Positions 10,505 to 19,128 are shown, counted from the stretch's first letter. The stretch is DNA of 44,525 nt from Candidatus Gastranaerophilales bacterium (GCA_947625345.1 CANQNX010000006.1:1-44525), one strand, 5' to 3'. Numbers and translations: made by a program. Notes: generated by a model from the letters alone, not told the origin.

Positions 10505-11416
10505 TTACTCCAAATTTTTCATAATAGATTCTGTAAGTCTTAAAAGTTCTTTTTGCATTGAAACAGGTTTCAATATTTTACAATTTTCACCGTATTTTAA
10601 CAATCTTAATACCAAGGTATCTTTATCTTCATCAGTGTTTGACACAGTTAATTCTCCGTGAGAAAAATCTATAACATTTTCAGAAGGTTTTAATCTGTAT
10701 GATTTAGCTAACCTCCCCGATAATTTATATATAACAGGATTATACATTAAAGTTTCCGGAGTTTTTTGTGCGAGTTGTTTTAATTCTACAATTGAATCAA
10801 TTAAAATCCTTCTGTTTTTCATCCATAAAGAATTATAACAGGTAATGTACATTTTATTATTTTTCTTTATTATATTTTTTATTTCCGTTATGATTGTTTC
10901 TTCATCCGAAGAATTATTTTTCTTATATGTTAAGCTAACGAGTTGTTTATCAGCTATGTAATTAACAATAGTTGTTATTACATTATTTTTTATATTTTCA
11001 TTTTTTATTTTTTTATTTTCCGAGATAATATTTCTTATTTTTTCCGACAATTTAACGTTTACATATTTTTCAGTTTTTTTAAACAAACTGTAAATACAAT
11101 CTTCCAAATCCTTATTATAAAGTTTGTCGGTATTTTGTATAATTTTTAATAATAAATTTTCTTCCTCTAAAGTAAGTTCAACACCTGTAAGAGCATTATT
11201 AAGTTTATAAACACGTCCTTCTTTATCAATTTTTAATCCGACAGCTTCTAAGGTATTAAAATATTTAATAAAAGCTTCTTGAGTATAAACACATTCAACA
11301 GTAGAATTAGTTTTTAATTTATCAATTAATTGGTGTTTTGTAACGTCATTTCTTAAAAGTATTTTAAGTACCTCAAGAATTCTTAAAGCCGTATCATTAT
11401 TTTTATCTTTTTTCAT
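10505..11416 (-). CDS. WYL-domain transcriptional regulator, second of a pair
   Basis: A 303-residue regulator with an N-terminal winged-helix region (residues about 8-70), a central WYL-type Sm-like fold (around VSLTYKKNN to RRILIDSIVEL, with MYI in place of the WYL triad), and a C-terminal WCX-like extension (from about FSHGELTVSN). WYL domains bind nucleic acid or nucleotide-like ligands. Its ATG overlaps the stop of the preceding WYL gene by one base (TAATG), so the two are translationally coupled and probably work together, like PafB and PafC of actinobacteria. The triad differs from consensus, so ligand binding may be altered. Confidence 0.82.
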   Translation of the reverse strand: MKKDKNNDTALRILEVLKILLRNDVTKHQLIDKLKTNSTVECVYTQEAFIKYFNTLEAVGLKIDKEGRVYKLNNALTGVELTLEEENLLLKIIQNTDKLYNKDLEDCIYSLFKKTEKYVNVKLSEKIRNIISENKKIKNENIKNNVITTIVNYIADKQLVSLTYKKNNSSDEETIITEIKNIIKKNNKMYITCYNSLWMKNRRILIDSIVELKQLAQKTPETLMYNPVIYKLSGRLAKSYRLKPSENVIDFSHGELTVSNTDEDKDTLVLRLLKYGENCKILKPVSMQKELLRLTESIMKNLE

Positions 11417-12357
11417 TATTTTTCATACCTTTGACGAATTAATTTAACTTTATTCAAAAGCTTCTTCTTGAAGAAATCAGGAGAAATAATTTTAAAGTCA
11501 TCTCCGAGCTGCAAAATTCTTTGTATAAACCAAAATTCATTAGACACGACAGCCCTGACAATAATTGAATTATCATCCGATTTTATAATTTCCTCGTAAT
11601 CTTTAAGAATAAAATCTTTAACGGAAGTATTTTTAACTTTGTAAATAACCTCGTATGTATTATCAATCTCATAATTTTTAGAAATATCTACGGAATTAAT
11701 ATTGATAATTTTAGCAACATTCAACATAGTATTTGTTTGATATTTAAATATAAAACACCAAAGATAAATATGATTATTTTCATAAACCAAACGAAAAGGA
11801 ATTATATCAATATTTTCATTACCGTTTTTAGTTGAATTATAGTTAATATTTACTTTTTTACCTATAATTTTAGGATTTGAAATTTCATAAAGAATATTTT
11901 CATTCAAATCACCTAAAGGTGCAGTGTTGTTGATAAGGGAAATTTGAGATTGATTTCCTGTTAATTTAATAATTTTATCATATAACTTATTAATTTTTAA
12001 AATTGTACTCAAATTTAAATCTTCAGCACAAATTTCTCTTAAAAGTCTGAGAGATAAAAGTTCATTATCTGATAAATAAAGACCAAAAGGATTATTAAGA
12101 AGCTCATATTTATATTCGTTAGATTTATTAGGTCTTGTAAATTCACAACCTGCATTTTTTAAAGTATTTAAAGTCACTCTTAAAGTATCTTTAGATAAAG
12201 ACTTATTAGTAATATTATTATTTTTGATAATTTCAATAAGCTCAGAGCCTGAAAGTGAAGCCTCCATAAGTGCTTTTAAAATAATTAAAGCTCTGTATCC
12301 CGTTAAACTGACCCAAAATTTTTTTTGCTTATTATCTAAAGAATTAACTGTATTCAT
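11416..12357 (-). CDS. WYL-domain transcriptional regulator, first of a pair
   Basis: A 313-residue protein with an N-terminal helix-turn-helix (about residues 18-80, GYRALIILKALMEASLSG onward) and a clear WYL domain around IIPFRLVYENNHIYLWCF, where YLW marks the WYL turn. A C-terminal WCX-like part follows. It is transcribed first in the WYL-WYL-DUF4127 operon and faces the dCMP deaminase gene across a 96-base divergent intergenic region. No ribosome site precedes the ATG, but TAAAAT ends exactly six bases before it, which suggests a leaderless transcript. Paired WYL proteins are commonly DNA-damage or nucleotide-stress regulators; that role here is inference. Confidence 0.83.
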   Translation of the reverse strand: MNTVNSLDNKQKKFWVSLTGYRALIILKALMEASLSGSELIEIIKNNNITNKSLSKDTLRVTLNTLKNAGCEFTRPNKSNEYKYELLNNPFGLYLSDNELLSLRLLREICAEDLNLSTILKINKLYDKIIKLTGNQSQISLINNTAPLGDLNENILYEISNPKIIGKKVNINYNSTKNGNENIDIIPFRLVYENNHIYLWCFIFKYQTNTMLNVAKIININSVDISKNYEIDNTYEVIYKVKNTSVKDFILKDYEEIIKSDDNSIIVRAVVSNEFWFIQRILQLGDDFKIISPDFFKKKLLNKVKLIRQRYEK

Positions 12358-12363
12358 ACAACA

Positions 12364-12369
12364 ATTTTA
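12364..12369 (-). promoter_or_regulatory. Candidate -10 box giving a leaderless WYL operon transcript
   Basis: On the minus strand TAAAAT is followed by six bases and then the ATG of the first WYL gene, which lacks a Shine-Dalgarno sequence. The -35 position (TTATTA, 17 bases upstream) is weak. Confidence 0.4.
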
Positions 12370-12407
12370 AATTAAAATACATATATTAATAAATAATTTA
12401 CAAAACA

Positions 12408-12436
12408 TTGTTACTTAATATGAAGTCTAATATAAT
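12408..12436 (+). promoter_or_regulatory. Promoter of the dCMP deaminase-rubrerythrin operon
   Basis: TTGTTA at 12408-12413 and a perfect TATAAT at 12431-12436 are spaced by 17 bases. The predicted transcript starts about 10 bases before the AGAGGG ribosome site. Confidence 0.7.
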
Positions 12437-12453
12437 AAAGCAAAGAGGGTAAT

Positions 12454-12912
12454 ATGGTTAAAGAATGGAATGAATATTTTCTTGAAATAGCAAAAACATG
12501 TTCGACAAGATCAAATTGTTTAAGAGCGCATGTTGGAGCCGTAATAGCAGGAGAAGATAAAAAAATAAAAGCAACGGGCTATAACGGTACTCCGTCAAAA
12601 GTAATATCTTGTATGGAAAGAGGTAAATGCTACAGAATAGAAAATAATATACAATCAGGCACAAGATACGAAACATGCAGAAGTATTCATGCAGAACAAA
12701 ACGCAATTATTCAAGCCGGACAGGACAGATGTAAAGATGCAACAATGTATATTTACGGACATAACTTTATATGTATATTATGTAAAAGATTTATTGTTCA
12801 GGCAGGGATAAAAGATGTATATTTAAAAAAAGATGACAATTCACCCATAGAACATATAAGTGTGGAAGATATAAAAAAAGAATTATCAAACAGTATTAAA
12901 GAATTTATTTAA
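12454..12912 (+). CDS. comEB: Deoxycytidylate (dCMP) deaminase
   Basis: A 152-residue zinc-dependent deaminase that converts dCMP to dUMP for thymidylate synthesis. The zinc ligand and proton-shuttling glutamate lie in HAE (H79, E81), and the two cysteine ligands in ICILC (C107, C110); the usual proline before the first Cys is replaced by Ile. LRAHVGAVI and [11 protein letters not shown] are conserved in the family. Length is typical. AGAGGG lies just before the ATG. Rubrerythrin follows after 13 bases in the same transcript. The name follows the Bacillus orthologue; competence involvement is not implied. Confidence 0.92.
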   Translation: MVKEWNEYFLEIAKTCSTRSNCLRAHVGAVIAGEDKKIKATGYNGTPSKVISCMERGKCYRIENNIQSGTRYETCRSIHAEQNAIIQAGQDRCKDATMYIYGHNFICILCKRFIVQAGIKDVYLKKDDNSPIEHISVEDIKKELSNSIKEFI

Positions 12913-12925
12913 GGAGACAGTTGTT

Positions 12926-13465
12926 ATGGAATTAAAAGGTTCAAAAACGGAAAAGAATTTACAAGAAGCGTTTTCAGGTGAATCACAAGCGAGGAATAAA
13001 TACACATATTATGCCGCACAAGCAAAGAAAGACGGTTATGTACAAATAAGCAAATTCTTTGAAGAAACGGCAAATAATGAAAAAGAACACGCAAAAATAT
13101 GGTTTAAATTATTACATGGCGGCAGTGTAGGAACAACAACAGAAAATTTGGAAGATGCAGCAAACGGAGAAAATTATGAATGGACTCAAATGTATGCTAA
13201 GTTTGCACAAGAAGCAAGAGAAGAAGGATTTAATGATATAGCATTCCTGTTTGAAAGTGTTGCCAAAATAGAAAAAGACCACGAAGAAAGATACAGAAAA
13301 TTATTGGAAAATATAAAAACAGGAAAAGTATTTAAAAGAGAAGAAGAAAAACAATGGGAATGTGCAAATTGCGGATATTCATATAAATCAGACAGCGCTT
13401 TAGAAGTATGTCCCGTTTGTGCTCATCCGAAAAGCTTTTTCTTTTTAAAAGAAAAAAATTATTAA
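12926..13465 (+). CDS. rbr: Rubrerythrin
   Basis: A 179-residue non-haem diiron peroxidase of anaerobes that reduces hydrogen peroxide with electrons from rubredoxin-type donors. The four-helix ferritin-like domain holds iron-ligand motifs including EKEH (residues 52-55) and EKDH (116-119). The C-terminal rubredoxin domain has four cysteines as CxxC...CxxC (C146, C149, C162, C165). AAGGAG precedes the ATG. Co-transcription with dCMP deaminase is unusual but the spacing is clear. Its presence with the [FeFe]-hydrogenase indicates an oxygen-sensitive anaerobe needing peroxide defence. Confidence 0.96.
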   Translation: MELKGSKTEKNLQEAFSGESQARNKYTYYAAQAKKDGYVQISKFFEETANNEKEHAKIWFKLLHGGSVGTTTENLEDAANGENYEWTQMYAKFAQEAREEGFNDIAFLFESVAKIEKDHEERYRKLLENIKTGKVFKREEEKQWECANCGYSYKSDSALEVCPVCAHPKSFFFLKEKNY

Positions 13466-13468
13466 AAA

Positions 13469-13490
13469 AAGCGGATTTAATTATCCGCTT
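13469..13490. terminator. Hairpin after rubrerythrin
   Basis: AAGCGGAT pairs with ATCCGCTT around TTAATT. The + strand has no T run after it; instead an A7 run precedes it, so by sequence it is a better intrinsic terminator for minus-strand transcripts. It may still act as a 3-prime end hairpin for the rubrerythrin mRNA. Confidence 0.55.
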
Positions 13491-13493
13491 AAA

Positions 13494-13508
13494 TAATCTA
13501 TTGTCGCA
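13494..13508 (+). promoter_or_regulatory. Shared 15-base upstream element, copy 2 (before the flavoprotein gene)
   Basis: TAATCTATTGTCGCA, ending 54 bases before the ATG of the flavoprotein gene. It is followed closely by the palindrome TGACAGCAACTGTCA (13512-13526), which could be a second operator or a small hairpin. Confidence 0.5.
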
Positions 13509-13562
13509 CTCTGACAGCAACTGTCAATTGATATCATAGAATTCAAAAAACGGGAGAAAAAT

Positions 13563-14198
13563 ATGAAAGTAATGCTTTTAAACGGTTCGCCGCACAAAGA
13601 AGGAAATACATATACGGCATTAAGCGAAATAGCAAAAACCTTAAATGAAGAAGGAATAGATTCAGAAATATTTCATATAGGAAAAGAACCAATAGCATCT
13701 TGCATGGGTTGCGGAGCATGCTCAAAGTTAGGTAAATGCGTATATGATAAAGATAGAGTAAATGAATTTGTTGATAAAATGACTGAATGCGATGCGCTTA
13801 TAGCAGGTTCACCGGTACATTATGCCGCTGCCTCTGGAGCAATAACTGCATTTTTAGGCAGAGCTTTTTTCTCGGGTTGGCGCTCAGGAAAAAATACTTT
13901 CGGATTAAAACCTGCAGCATCAGTAGCAGTAGCAAGAAGAGCAGGTACAAGTTCAACTCTTGATCAGTTAAATAAATTTTATTCAATATCTCAAATGCCT
14001 ATCATATCCGGCAGATATTGGAATAATGTATACGGACAAACTATAGGTCAAGTAAATGAAGATAAAGAAGGTATGCAAAATTTGAGATATCTCGCAAGAA
14101 ATATGGCATATTTCCTAAAATGCAAAGAAGCCGGAAAGAATGCGGGTATTTTGCCGCCTACGGAAGAAAATGTTGAATTTACCAACTTTATAAGATAA
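13563..14198 (+). CDS. Flavodoxin-fold NAD(P)H-dependent FMN reductase / Fe-S flavoprotein
   Basis: A 211-residue protein of the NADPH-dependent FMN reductase family. The N-terminal phosphate-binding loop LLNGSPHKEGNTYTAL binds FMN, and SPVHYAAASGAITAFLGR is the second flavin-contact segment. Four cysteines in CMGCGACSKLGKC (C47, C50, C53, C59) suggest an added Fe-S cluster, as in archaeal and clostridial iron-sulfur flavoproteins. GGGAG lies seven bases before the ATG. It is transcribed alone, with the shared 15-base element upstream. Likely an electron-transfer or quinone/nitro-group reductase in an anaerobe; the substrate cannot be read from the sequence. Confidence 0.87.
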   Translation: MKVMLLNGSPHKEGNTYTALSEIAKTLNEEGIDSEIFHIGKEPIASCMGCGACSKLGKCVYDKDRVNEFVDKMTECDALIAGSPVHYAAASGAITAFLGRAFFSGWRSGKNTFGLKPAASVAVARRAGTSSTLDQLNKFYSISQMPIISGRYWNNVYGQTIGQVNEDKEGMQNLRYLARNMAYFLKCKEAGKNAGILPPTEENVEFTNFIR

Positions 14199-14206
14199 TA
14201 AAGCAA

Positions 14207-14254
14207 GATAAAGTGAGCGTTAGTATAATGCCCGAATGAATAACGTACCTTATC
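14207..14254. terminator. Imperfect hairpin between convergent genes
   Basis: GATAAAGT (14207-14214) can pair with ACCTTATC (14247-14254) with one mismatch, and CGTTA with TAACG inside it, leaving an 18-base apical loop. It sits between a + gene and a convergent - gene, so a bidirectional 3-prime end role is plausible. No T run follows. Confidence 0.35.
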
Positions 14255-14266
14255 GCAAACACTATT

Positions 14267-14794
14267 TTAATTTAAATTTATTCTTAACTGTTCTGATATA
14301 TATGGTGATTCACTTTTATAAATAGCAGAACTTATAATATTAGGATTTGAGCCGGCAACAACATGTATAAATGAATTTTTTAAACTGTTATTGCCGTTTT
14401 CAATCATTTTAATAAGATTATTTTCATTATGTTTAATAATGATATCATTTAAAGATTGAGCAAAATCATCAACATAATTTTGTTCATTAAACAAACACTC
14501 TTCTTTAATATCTTGGGTTAATTCCTGAGCTTTTTCAGCTTCTTTACCGCTAAATATATAACAATCACCCGAACTAAATTCATAAACTTTTGCTTTTGTT
14601 GTTTCAGAGGTAATATCATTAAATATTTTTTTAGTAAATTCCTCTAAAGCAGAACTTTTATCGCAATTACAATCATTATCACCTTTTTCAAATGCACTGT
14701 TTGAATAATTAGCTAACAGTTTAGCAAATTTTTTACTGTTATCACCCGTAACTTTTATTGCTCTTCCAAAGCTAACATTATTATTTATTAACAT
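14267..14794 (-). CDS. Hypothetical protein with an N-terminal NVSFG motif
   Basis: A 175-residue acidic soluble protein that I do not recognise. The start is supported by AAAGGA about six bases upstream. It begins MLINNNVSFGRAIKV, sharing the xVSFG pattern with the protein at 8690-9094. A short cysteine cluster CNCDK lies near residue 42. No signal peptide or membrane helix is evident. The middle is helical and charged. It is divergent from the hydrogenase operon and convergent with the flavoprotein gene. Function unknown; possibly a lineage-specific family. Confidence 0.7.
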   Translation of the reverse strand: MLINNNVSFGRAIKVTGDNSKKFAKLLANYSNSAFEKGDNDCNCDKSSALEEFTKKIFNDITSETTKAKVYEFSSGDCYIFSGKEAEKAQELTQDIKEECLFNEQNYVDDFAQSLNDIIIKHNENNLIKMIENGNNSLKNSFIHVVAGSNPNIISSAIYKSESPYISEQLRINLN

Positions 14795-14870
14795 AAATTT
14801 CCTTTCAAAAAATAAATTCTATAAAAATAAAACAACAACAAAAATAATTTTGCACATATAATTTTTTATT

Positions 14871-14885
14871 TAATCTAGTGTCGCA
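14871..14885 (+). promoter_or_regulatory. Shared 15-base upstream element, copy 3 (before the hydrogenase operon)
   Basis: TAATCTAGTGTCGCA, ending 102 bases before hydC. It lies in the divergent region shared with the gene at 14267-14794, so it might act on either. A TATAAT at 14950-14955 is the probable hydC -10 box. Confidence 0.5.
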
Positions 14886-14949
14886 ACATTACGCTTGCTT
14901 ATCGTAAAAATTTACTCGGACAAAATTTTTCAAAGTAAAATGTTGATGA

Positions 14950-14955
14950 TATAAT
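14950..14955 (+). promoter_or_regulatory. Probable -10 box of the hydCBA operon
   Basis: A perfect TATAAT 32 bases before the hydC ATG, with only a weak -35 match (TTTTCA region) 17 bases upstream. A weak -35 would fit an activated promoter, with the 15-base element about 65 bases further upstream. Confidence 0.45.
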
Positions 14956-14987
14956 TTATATAAAATGAGTAACAGGAGAGAGAAAAA

Positions 14988-15476
14988 ATGAGTGCATCAA
15001 GTCTCTTAGACAAAAATAAATTGGATGAAATTATCCAAAGTTATGACGGAGAAAAGTCATATTTAATTGCAATGCTTCAAAAAGTACAGGAAATATATAA
15101 ATACCTGCCGGAAGAAGCAATGACATACATAGGTTCAAAAGTAGAAGGCTTGTCGCCTGCAACGGTATTCGGTGTTGCAACATTCTATGCACAATTTTCA
15201 TTGGAACCGAAAGGTAAATATGAAATAAAAGTATGTGACGGGACAGCATGCCATGTTAGAGGTTCAATGCCCGTATTAGAAGCGGTAAAAAAGAAAATTC
15301 AATTACAAAACGGAAAAATGACAACCGAAAACGGAATGTTTTCACTTGAAACAGTAAGCTGCTTAGGTGCTTGCAGTTTAGCTCCGGCTATGGTTATAAA
15401 CGGTAAAATTTACCCGAAAATGACACCTGATGCCGTTGAAATTGTTATTGACACAATATTGAAAGAGAACGTGTAA
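14988..15476 (+). CDS. hydC: NuoE-like [2Fe-2S] subunit of bifurcating hydrogenase
   Basis: A 162-residue thioredoxin-like [2Fe-2S] protein homologous to the 24 kDa subunit of complex I. The four cluster cysteines are C83 and C88 in CDGTACHVRG and C125 and C129 in CLGACSLAPA. In trimeric [FeFe]-hydrogenases such as that of Thermotoga, this subunit (HydC) joins the NuoF-like HydB in electron bifurcation between NADH and ferredoxin. An AGGAG site precedes ATG, and a single base separates its stop from the next start, so translation is coupled. Confidence 0.93.
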   Translation: MSASSLLDKNKLDEIIQSYDGEKSYLIAMLQKVQEIYKYLPEEAMTYIGSKVEGLSPATVFGVATFYAQFSLEPKGKYEIKVCDGTACHVRGSMPVLEAVKKKIQLQNGKMTTENGMFSLETVSCLGACSLAPAMVINGKIYPKMTPDAVEIVIDTILKENV

Positions 15477-15477
15477 T

Positions 15478-17337
15478 ATGGAAAAAGTAAAATTAACTAT
15501 TGATATAAAAGAAGAGCAGGCAAAAGCTCAGGAATTAATAAAAAAACAGGGCAGAAGAATTCTCGTTTGCGCTTCAACAGGCTGTATCGCTAACGGTGCT
15601 TTGGATTTAATAGCAGAATTTAAAAGACTCGGTGCTGATGCCGATGTTCTTACAAATGACGTAAAAATGAGTGTTATCCCGACAGGTTGTATAGGCTTTT
15701 GTGAACAGGGCTGTTTAGTTGTTGTTCCCGATAAAAAACTTACATATGTTCACGTAAAAAAAGAAGACGTCGCTGAAATATATGAATCATTAAAAAATGA
15801 TACTGTTGTTGAACGTTTGTTATATGTAGACCCTGCTTTAAATAAAAAAATTGTAAATAATGAAGAAATGAACTTCTATGCAAAGCAGACAAGAACGGCA
15901 ATGAAAAACTGCGGTATTATTAATCCGGAAAGTTTGGACGAAGCTATAGCAGTAGGCGCATACAGCGCACTATCAAAAGTTCTTGAGATAAACGACCAAG
16001 AGTATGTAATAAAAGAAATAGAAGATTCAGGCTTAAGAGGCAGAGGCGGCGGCGGATTTGCTACGGGCAAAAAATGGCGCAGTGTATACAGACACCAAGG
16101 CGGAAAATCTTACGTTATCTGTAACGGTGACGAGGGTGACCCGGGTGCCTTTATGGACAGAAGCGTTATGGAAGATGACCCCAATAAACTGCTTGAAGGT
16201 ATGGCGATAGCAGCATTTGCCGTAGGCGCAGATGAAGGTTATATCTACGTAAGAGCAGAATATCCTTTAGCTATTAAACGTTTAAAAATGGCTATAAAAG
16301 CTGCCGAAGAAAGAAACCTGCTCGGTAAAAATATTATGGGAAGTAATTTCAGTTTCCATATACATATTAAAGAAGGTGCAGGCGCATTTGTTTGCGGTGA
16401 ATCATCAGCTCTAATCGCTTCTATTGAAGGCGAAAGAGGAATGCCGAGACCAAAGAATATCCACATGGCAGAATGCGGTCTGTTTAAACGTCCTACATTA
16501 TTAAATAACGTAGAAACATTTGCAAATGTTCCGTTAATTATATTAAACGGCGCTAAATGGTTTGCATCAATGGGTACTGAAACTTCAAAAGGTACAAAAA
16601 CATTTGCCCTGACAGGCGAAGTAAATAACACCGGTTTAATTGAAGTACCTATGAACACAACCTTAAGACAAATTGTATTTGACTTAGGAGGCGGAATAAG
16701 AAACGGAAAGAAATTTAAAGCCGTTCAAATCGGAGGCCCGTCAGGCGGCTGCTTAACGGAACAACACCTTGATATGCCAATGGATTATGACCAATTAACA
16801 AAAGTCGGTGCAATGGTCGGCTCAGGCGGTCTTGTTGTTATGAATGAAGATACCTGCATTGTTGAAGTTGCAAGGTTCTTTATGAACTTTACTCAGCATG
16901 AAAGCTGCGGTAAATGTACTCCTTGCCGTGAGGGAACAAAGCAAATGTTAGCTATTTTGGAAAGAATAGTTAAGGGACAGGGAAAAATGGAAGACCTCGA
17001 TATGCTTGAAGAACTCGGGCATGTAATAAAGGTCGGTTCATTATGCGGCTTGGGTAAATCGGCTCCAAACCCTGTTTTATCAACATTAAAATACTTTAGA
17101 GATGAATATATTGCTCATATAAAAGACAAAAAATGTCCTGCAGGAGTATGCACGGCTCTTAAACATTATGAAATCGAAGCCGATAAATGCAAGGGCTGTA
17201 CAAAATGTGCAAGAAACTGCCCTGTTGGCGCTATTGAAGGCACAATAAAAGAACCGCACAAGATTAACCAAGATAAATGTATTAAGTGCGGAGCTTGCAA
17301 AGACAATTGTCCGTTTAAAGCAATAGTAACAAAATAG
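15478..17337 (+). CDS. hydB: NuoF-like flavoprotein subunit of bifurcating hydrogenase
   Basis: A 619-residue, multi-cofactor subunit. An N-terminal thioredoxin-like [2Fe-2S] domain has C31, C36, C71 and C75. The central NuoF domain shows the FMN/NADH loop RGRGGGGFATGKKW and CNGDEGDPGAFMDR. The [4Fe-4S] segment is HESCGKCTPCREGT. Two ferredoxin-type clusters close the protein (CKGCTKCARNCP and CIKCGACKDNCP). This architecture is that of HydB in Thermotoga-type HydABC, longer than ordinary complex I NuoF. It probably holds the bifurcating flavin that couples NADH and reduced ferredoxin oxidation to hydrogen production. hydA follows after 14 bases. Confidence 0.95.
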   Translation: MEKVKLTIDIKEEQAKAQELIKKQGRRILVCASTGCIANGALDLIAEFKRLGADADVLTNDVKMSVIPTGCIGFCEQGCLVVVPDKKLTYVHVKKEDVAEIYESLKNDTVVERLLYVDPALNKKIVNNEEMNFYAKQTRTAMKNCGIINPESLDEAIAVGAYSALSKVLEINDQEYVIKEIEDSGLRGRGGGGFATGKKWRSVYRHQGGKSYVICNGDEGDPGAFMDRSVMEDDPNKLLEGMAIAAFAVGADEGYIYVRAEYPLAIKRLKMAIKAAEERNLLGKNIMGSNFSFHIHIKEGAGAFVCGESSALIASIEGERGMPRPKNIHMAECGLFKRPTLLNNVETFANVPLIILNGAKWFASMGTETSKGTKTFALTGEVNNTGLIEVPMNTTLRQIVFDLGGGIRNGKKFKAVQIGGPSGGCLTEQHLDMPMDYDQLTKVGAMVGSGGLVVMNEDTCIVEVARFFMNFTQHESCGKCTPCREGTKQMLAILERIVKGQGKMEDLDMLEELGHVIKVGSLCGLGKSAPNPVLSTLKYFRDEYIAHIKDKKCPAGVCTALKHYEIEADKCKGCTKCARNCPVGAIEGTIKEPHKINQDKCIKCGACKDNCPFKAIVTK

Positions 17338-17351
17338 GTAAGGATAAGAAA

Positions 17352-19106
17352 ATGAGCGATAAAAAAACATTATTTATAAACAACGTTGAAGTTGAATATA
17401 CAAATGAAAAGACAGTACTTGAAGTCATCCGCAATAACGGATTTGATGTTCCAACATTTTGCCATCGCCCCGATTTAACACAATTCGGTGCTTGCAGAAT
17501 GTGTATAATCGAGCAGGACGGAAAATGGATTCAAGCCTCCTGCACAATGCCTCCGAAAGAAGGTATAAGAATTGAAACAAATTCTGAAAAGGTGCGCAAA
17601 ATAAGAAAAACTATTCTTGAATTATTACTCGCTAATCATAAAAGAGAATGTTTAACCTGCAATAAATCAGGTAACTGCGAACTTCAAAAGTATGCGGCTG
17701 AATACGGAATTGAAGAAATAAGATTTCCTAAACTTGAAGAAAAAGATTATCTTCCCGTTGACAGTATGAATCCTTCATTAGTACGTGACCCTTCTAAATG
17801 TATACTTTGCGGAGCGTGCGTTAGAGCTTGCTCTGAATTTCAAGGACACAGTGTGTTAGGTTTCGTAAACAGAGGCTCAAATACAAGAGTAGAACCTATG
17901 AACGGAAGATGTTTATCTCAAGTTGACTGTGTATTTTGCGGACAATGTCAGGCAGTTTGCCCGACAGGCGCAATTTCAATAAAATCATCAATAGATGAAG
18001 TTTGGAAACAGATTAATAATCCAGAAAAAAAGGTTGTAGTTCAATTTGCACCGTCAGTAAGGGTTGCATTAGGTGAAGAATTTAACTTGGAACCGGGGGA
18101 AAATACAATCGGCAAAATTTATGCCGCAGCAAGAAGATTAGGTTTTGACTTAATCTTTGATACAAACTTTTCAGCGGATTTAACAATAACCGAAGAAGCA
18201 AACGAATTTGTTGAAAGACTGACAAAAGGCGGAGTTCTTCCGATGTTTACATCTTGTTGTCCTGCTTGGGTAAGATATATAGAAACTCAGCACCCTGAGT
18301 TAATTAAACATTTATCAAGCTGTAAATCACCTCAAGGAATGATGTCGCCGGTTATGAAAGAATTTTTACCGAAATACTATGAAGGTTATACAAAAGAAAA
18401 TATAGTTGTTGTATCCGTTATGCCTTGTACGGCTAAAAAGTATGAAGCAATAAGAGAACAGCTTCATGGTGAAACGGACTATGTATTAACCACACAAGAA
18501 TTTGCAAAAATGATAAAAGCTGCAGGTATTAATTTTAAAGCTTTAAAAGAAGAACAGGCAAATTCTCCGTTCGGTCAATATTCAGGTGCAGGTACAATCT
18601 TTGGTGCATCAGGCGGTGTAGCAGAGGCTGCAGTCAGAACAGCATACTATTATGTAACAGGTGAAGAACTTTCTAATATAGATGTAACACCTTTAAGAGG
18701 TGTTGATGCAAACTCCAGAACAAAAGATACAATTATTGATATTAAAGGAAAACAAGTAAAAATCAGAGTTGTATCCACATTAAAAGAAGCTGAAAAATCT
18801 TTAAAAGAACTAAAAGAGGGTAAAGCAGATTTTCATATAATGGAGGTTATGGCATGCCCCGGAGGATGTGTAAACGGAGGCGGACAACCAACAAGCTGTT
18901 TAGATGCAACAATTAAAGAAAAACGTGCTAAAGGATTATATGAAGAAGATAAAAATCTTGAATACAGAAAATCACATACAAATCCTGACATTAAAAAGTT
19001 GTACGCTGAATGCTTGGGCGGAAAACCCGGAAGCGAAATAGCACATCATTTATTACATACAACATATATAGACAGATTTACGGGTTCATACAAAGATATA
19101 AAATAA
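17352..19106 (+). CDS. hydA: [FeFe]-hydrogenase catalytic subunit
   Basis: A 584-residue catalytic subunit that reduces protons to hydrogen, or the reverse. From the N-terminus: a plant-type [2Fe-2S] (C37, C48, C51, C64), a His-Cys [4Fe-4S] (H96, C100, C103, C109) and two [4Fe-4S] clusters (C150-C160 and C193-C203). The H-cluster domain has all three signatures: TSCCPAW (about 300-306), MPCTAKKYE, and EVMACPGGCVNGGGQP. These are complete, so the enzyme should be active. The maturation genes hydE, hydF and hydG are not in this window. Gene order C-B-A matches group A3 trimeric hydrogenases. Confidence 0.97.
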   Translation: MSDKKTLFINNVEVEYTNEKTVLEVIRNNGFDVPTFCHRPDLTQFGACRMCIIEQDGKWIQASCTMPPKEGIRIETNSEKVRKIRKTILELLLANHKRECLTCNKSGNCELQKYAAEYGIEEIRFPKLEEKDYLPVDSMNPSLVRDPSKCILCGACVRACSEFQGHSVLGFVNRGSNTRVEPMNGRCLSQVDCVFCGQCQAVCPTGAISIKSSIDEVWKQINNPEKKVVVQFAPSVRVALGEEFNLEPGENTIGKIYAAARRLGFDLIFDTNFSADLTITEEANEFVERLTKGGVLPMFTSCCPAWVRYIETQHPELIKHLSSCKSPQGMMSPVMKEFLPKYYEGYTKENIVVVSVMPCTAKKYEAIREQLHGETDYVLTTQEFAKMIKAAGINFKALKEEQANSPFGQYSGAGTIFGASGGVAEAAVRTAYYYVTGEELSNIDVTPLRGVDANSRTKDTIIDIKGKQVKIRVVSTLKEAEKSLKELKEGKADFHIMEVMACPGGCVNGGGQPTSCLDATIKEKRAKGLYEEDKNLEYRKSHTNPDIKKLYAECLGGKPGSEIAHHLLHTTYIDRFTGSYKDIK

Positions 19107-19128
19107 AATAAATAAAAATAACATAATT

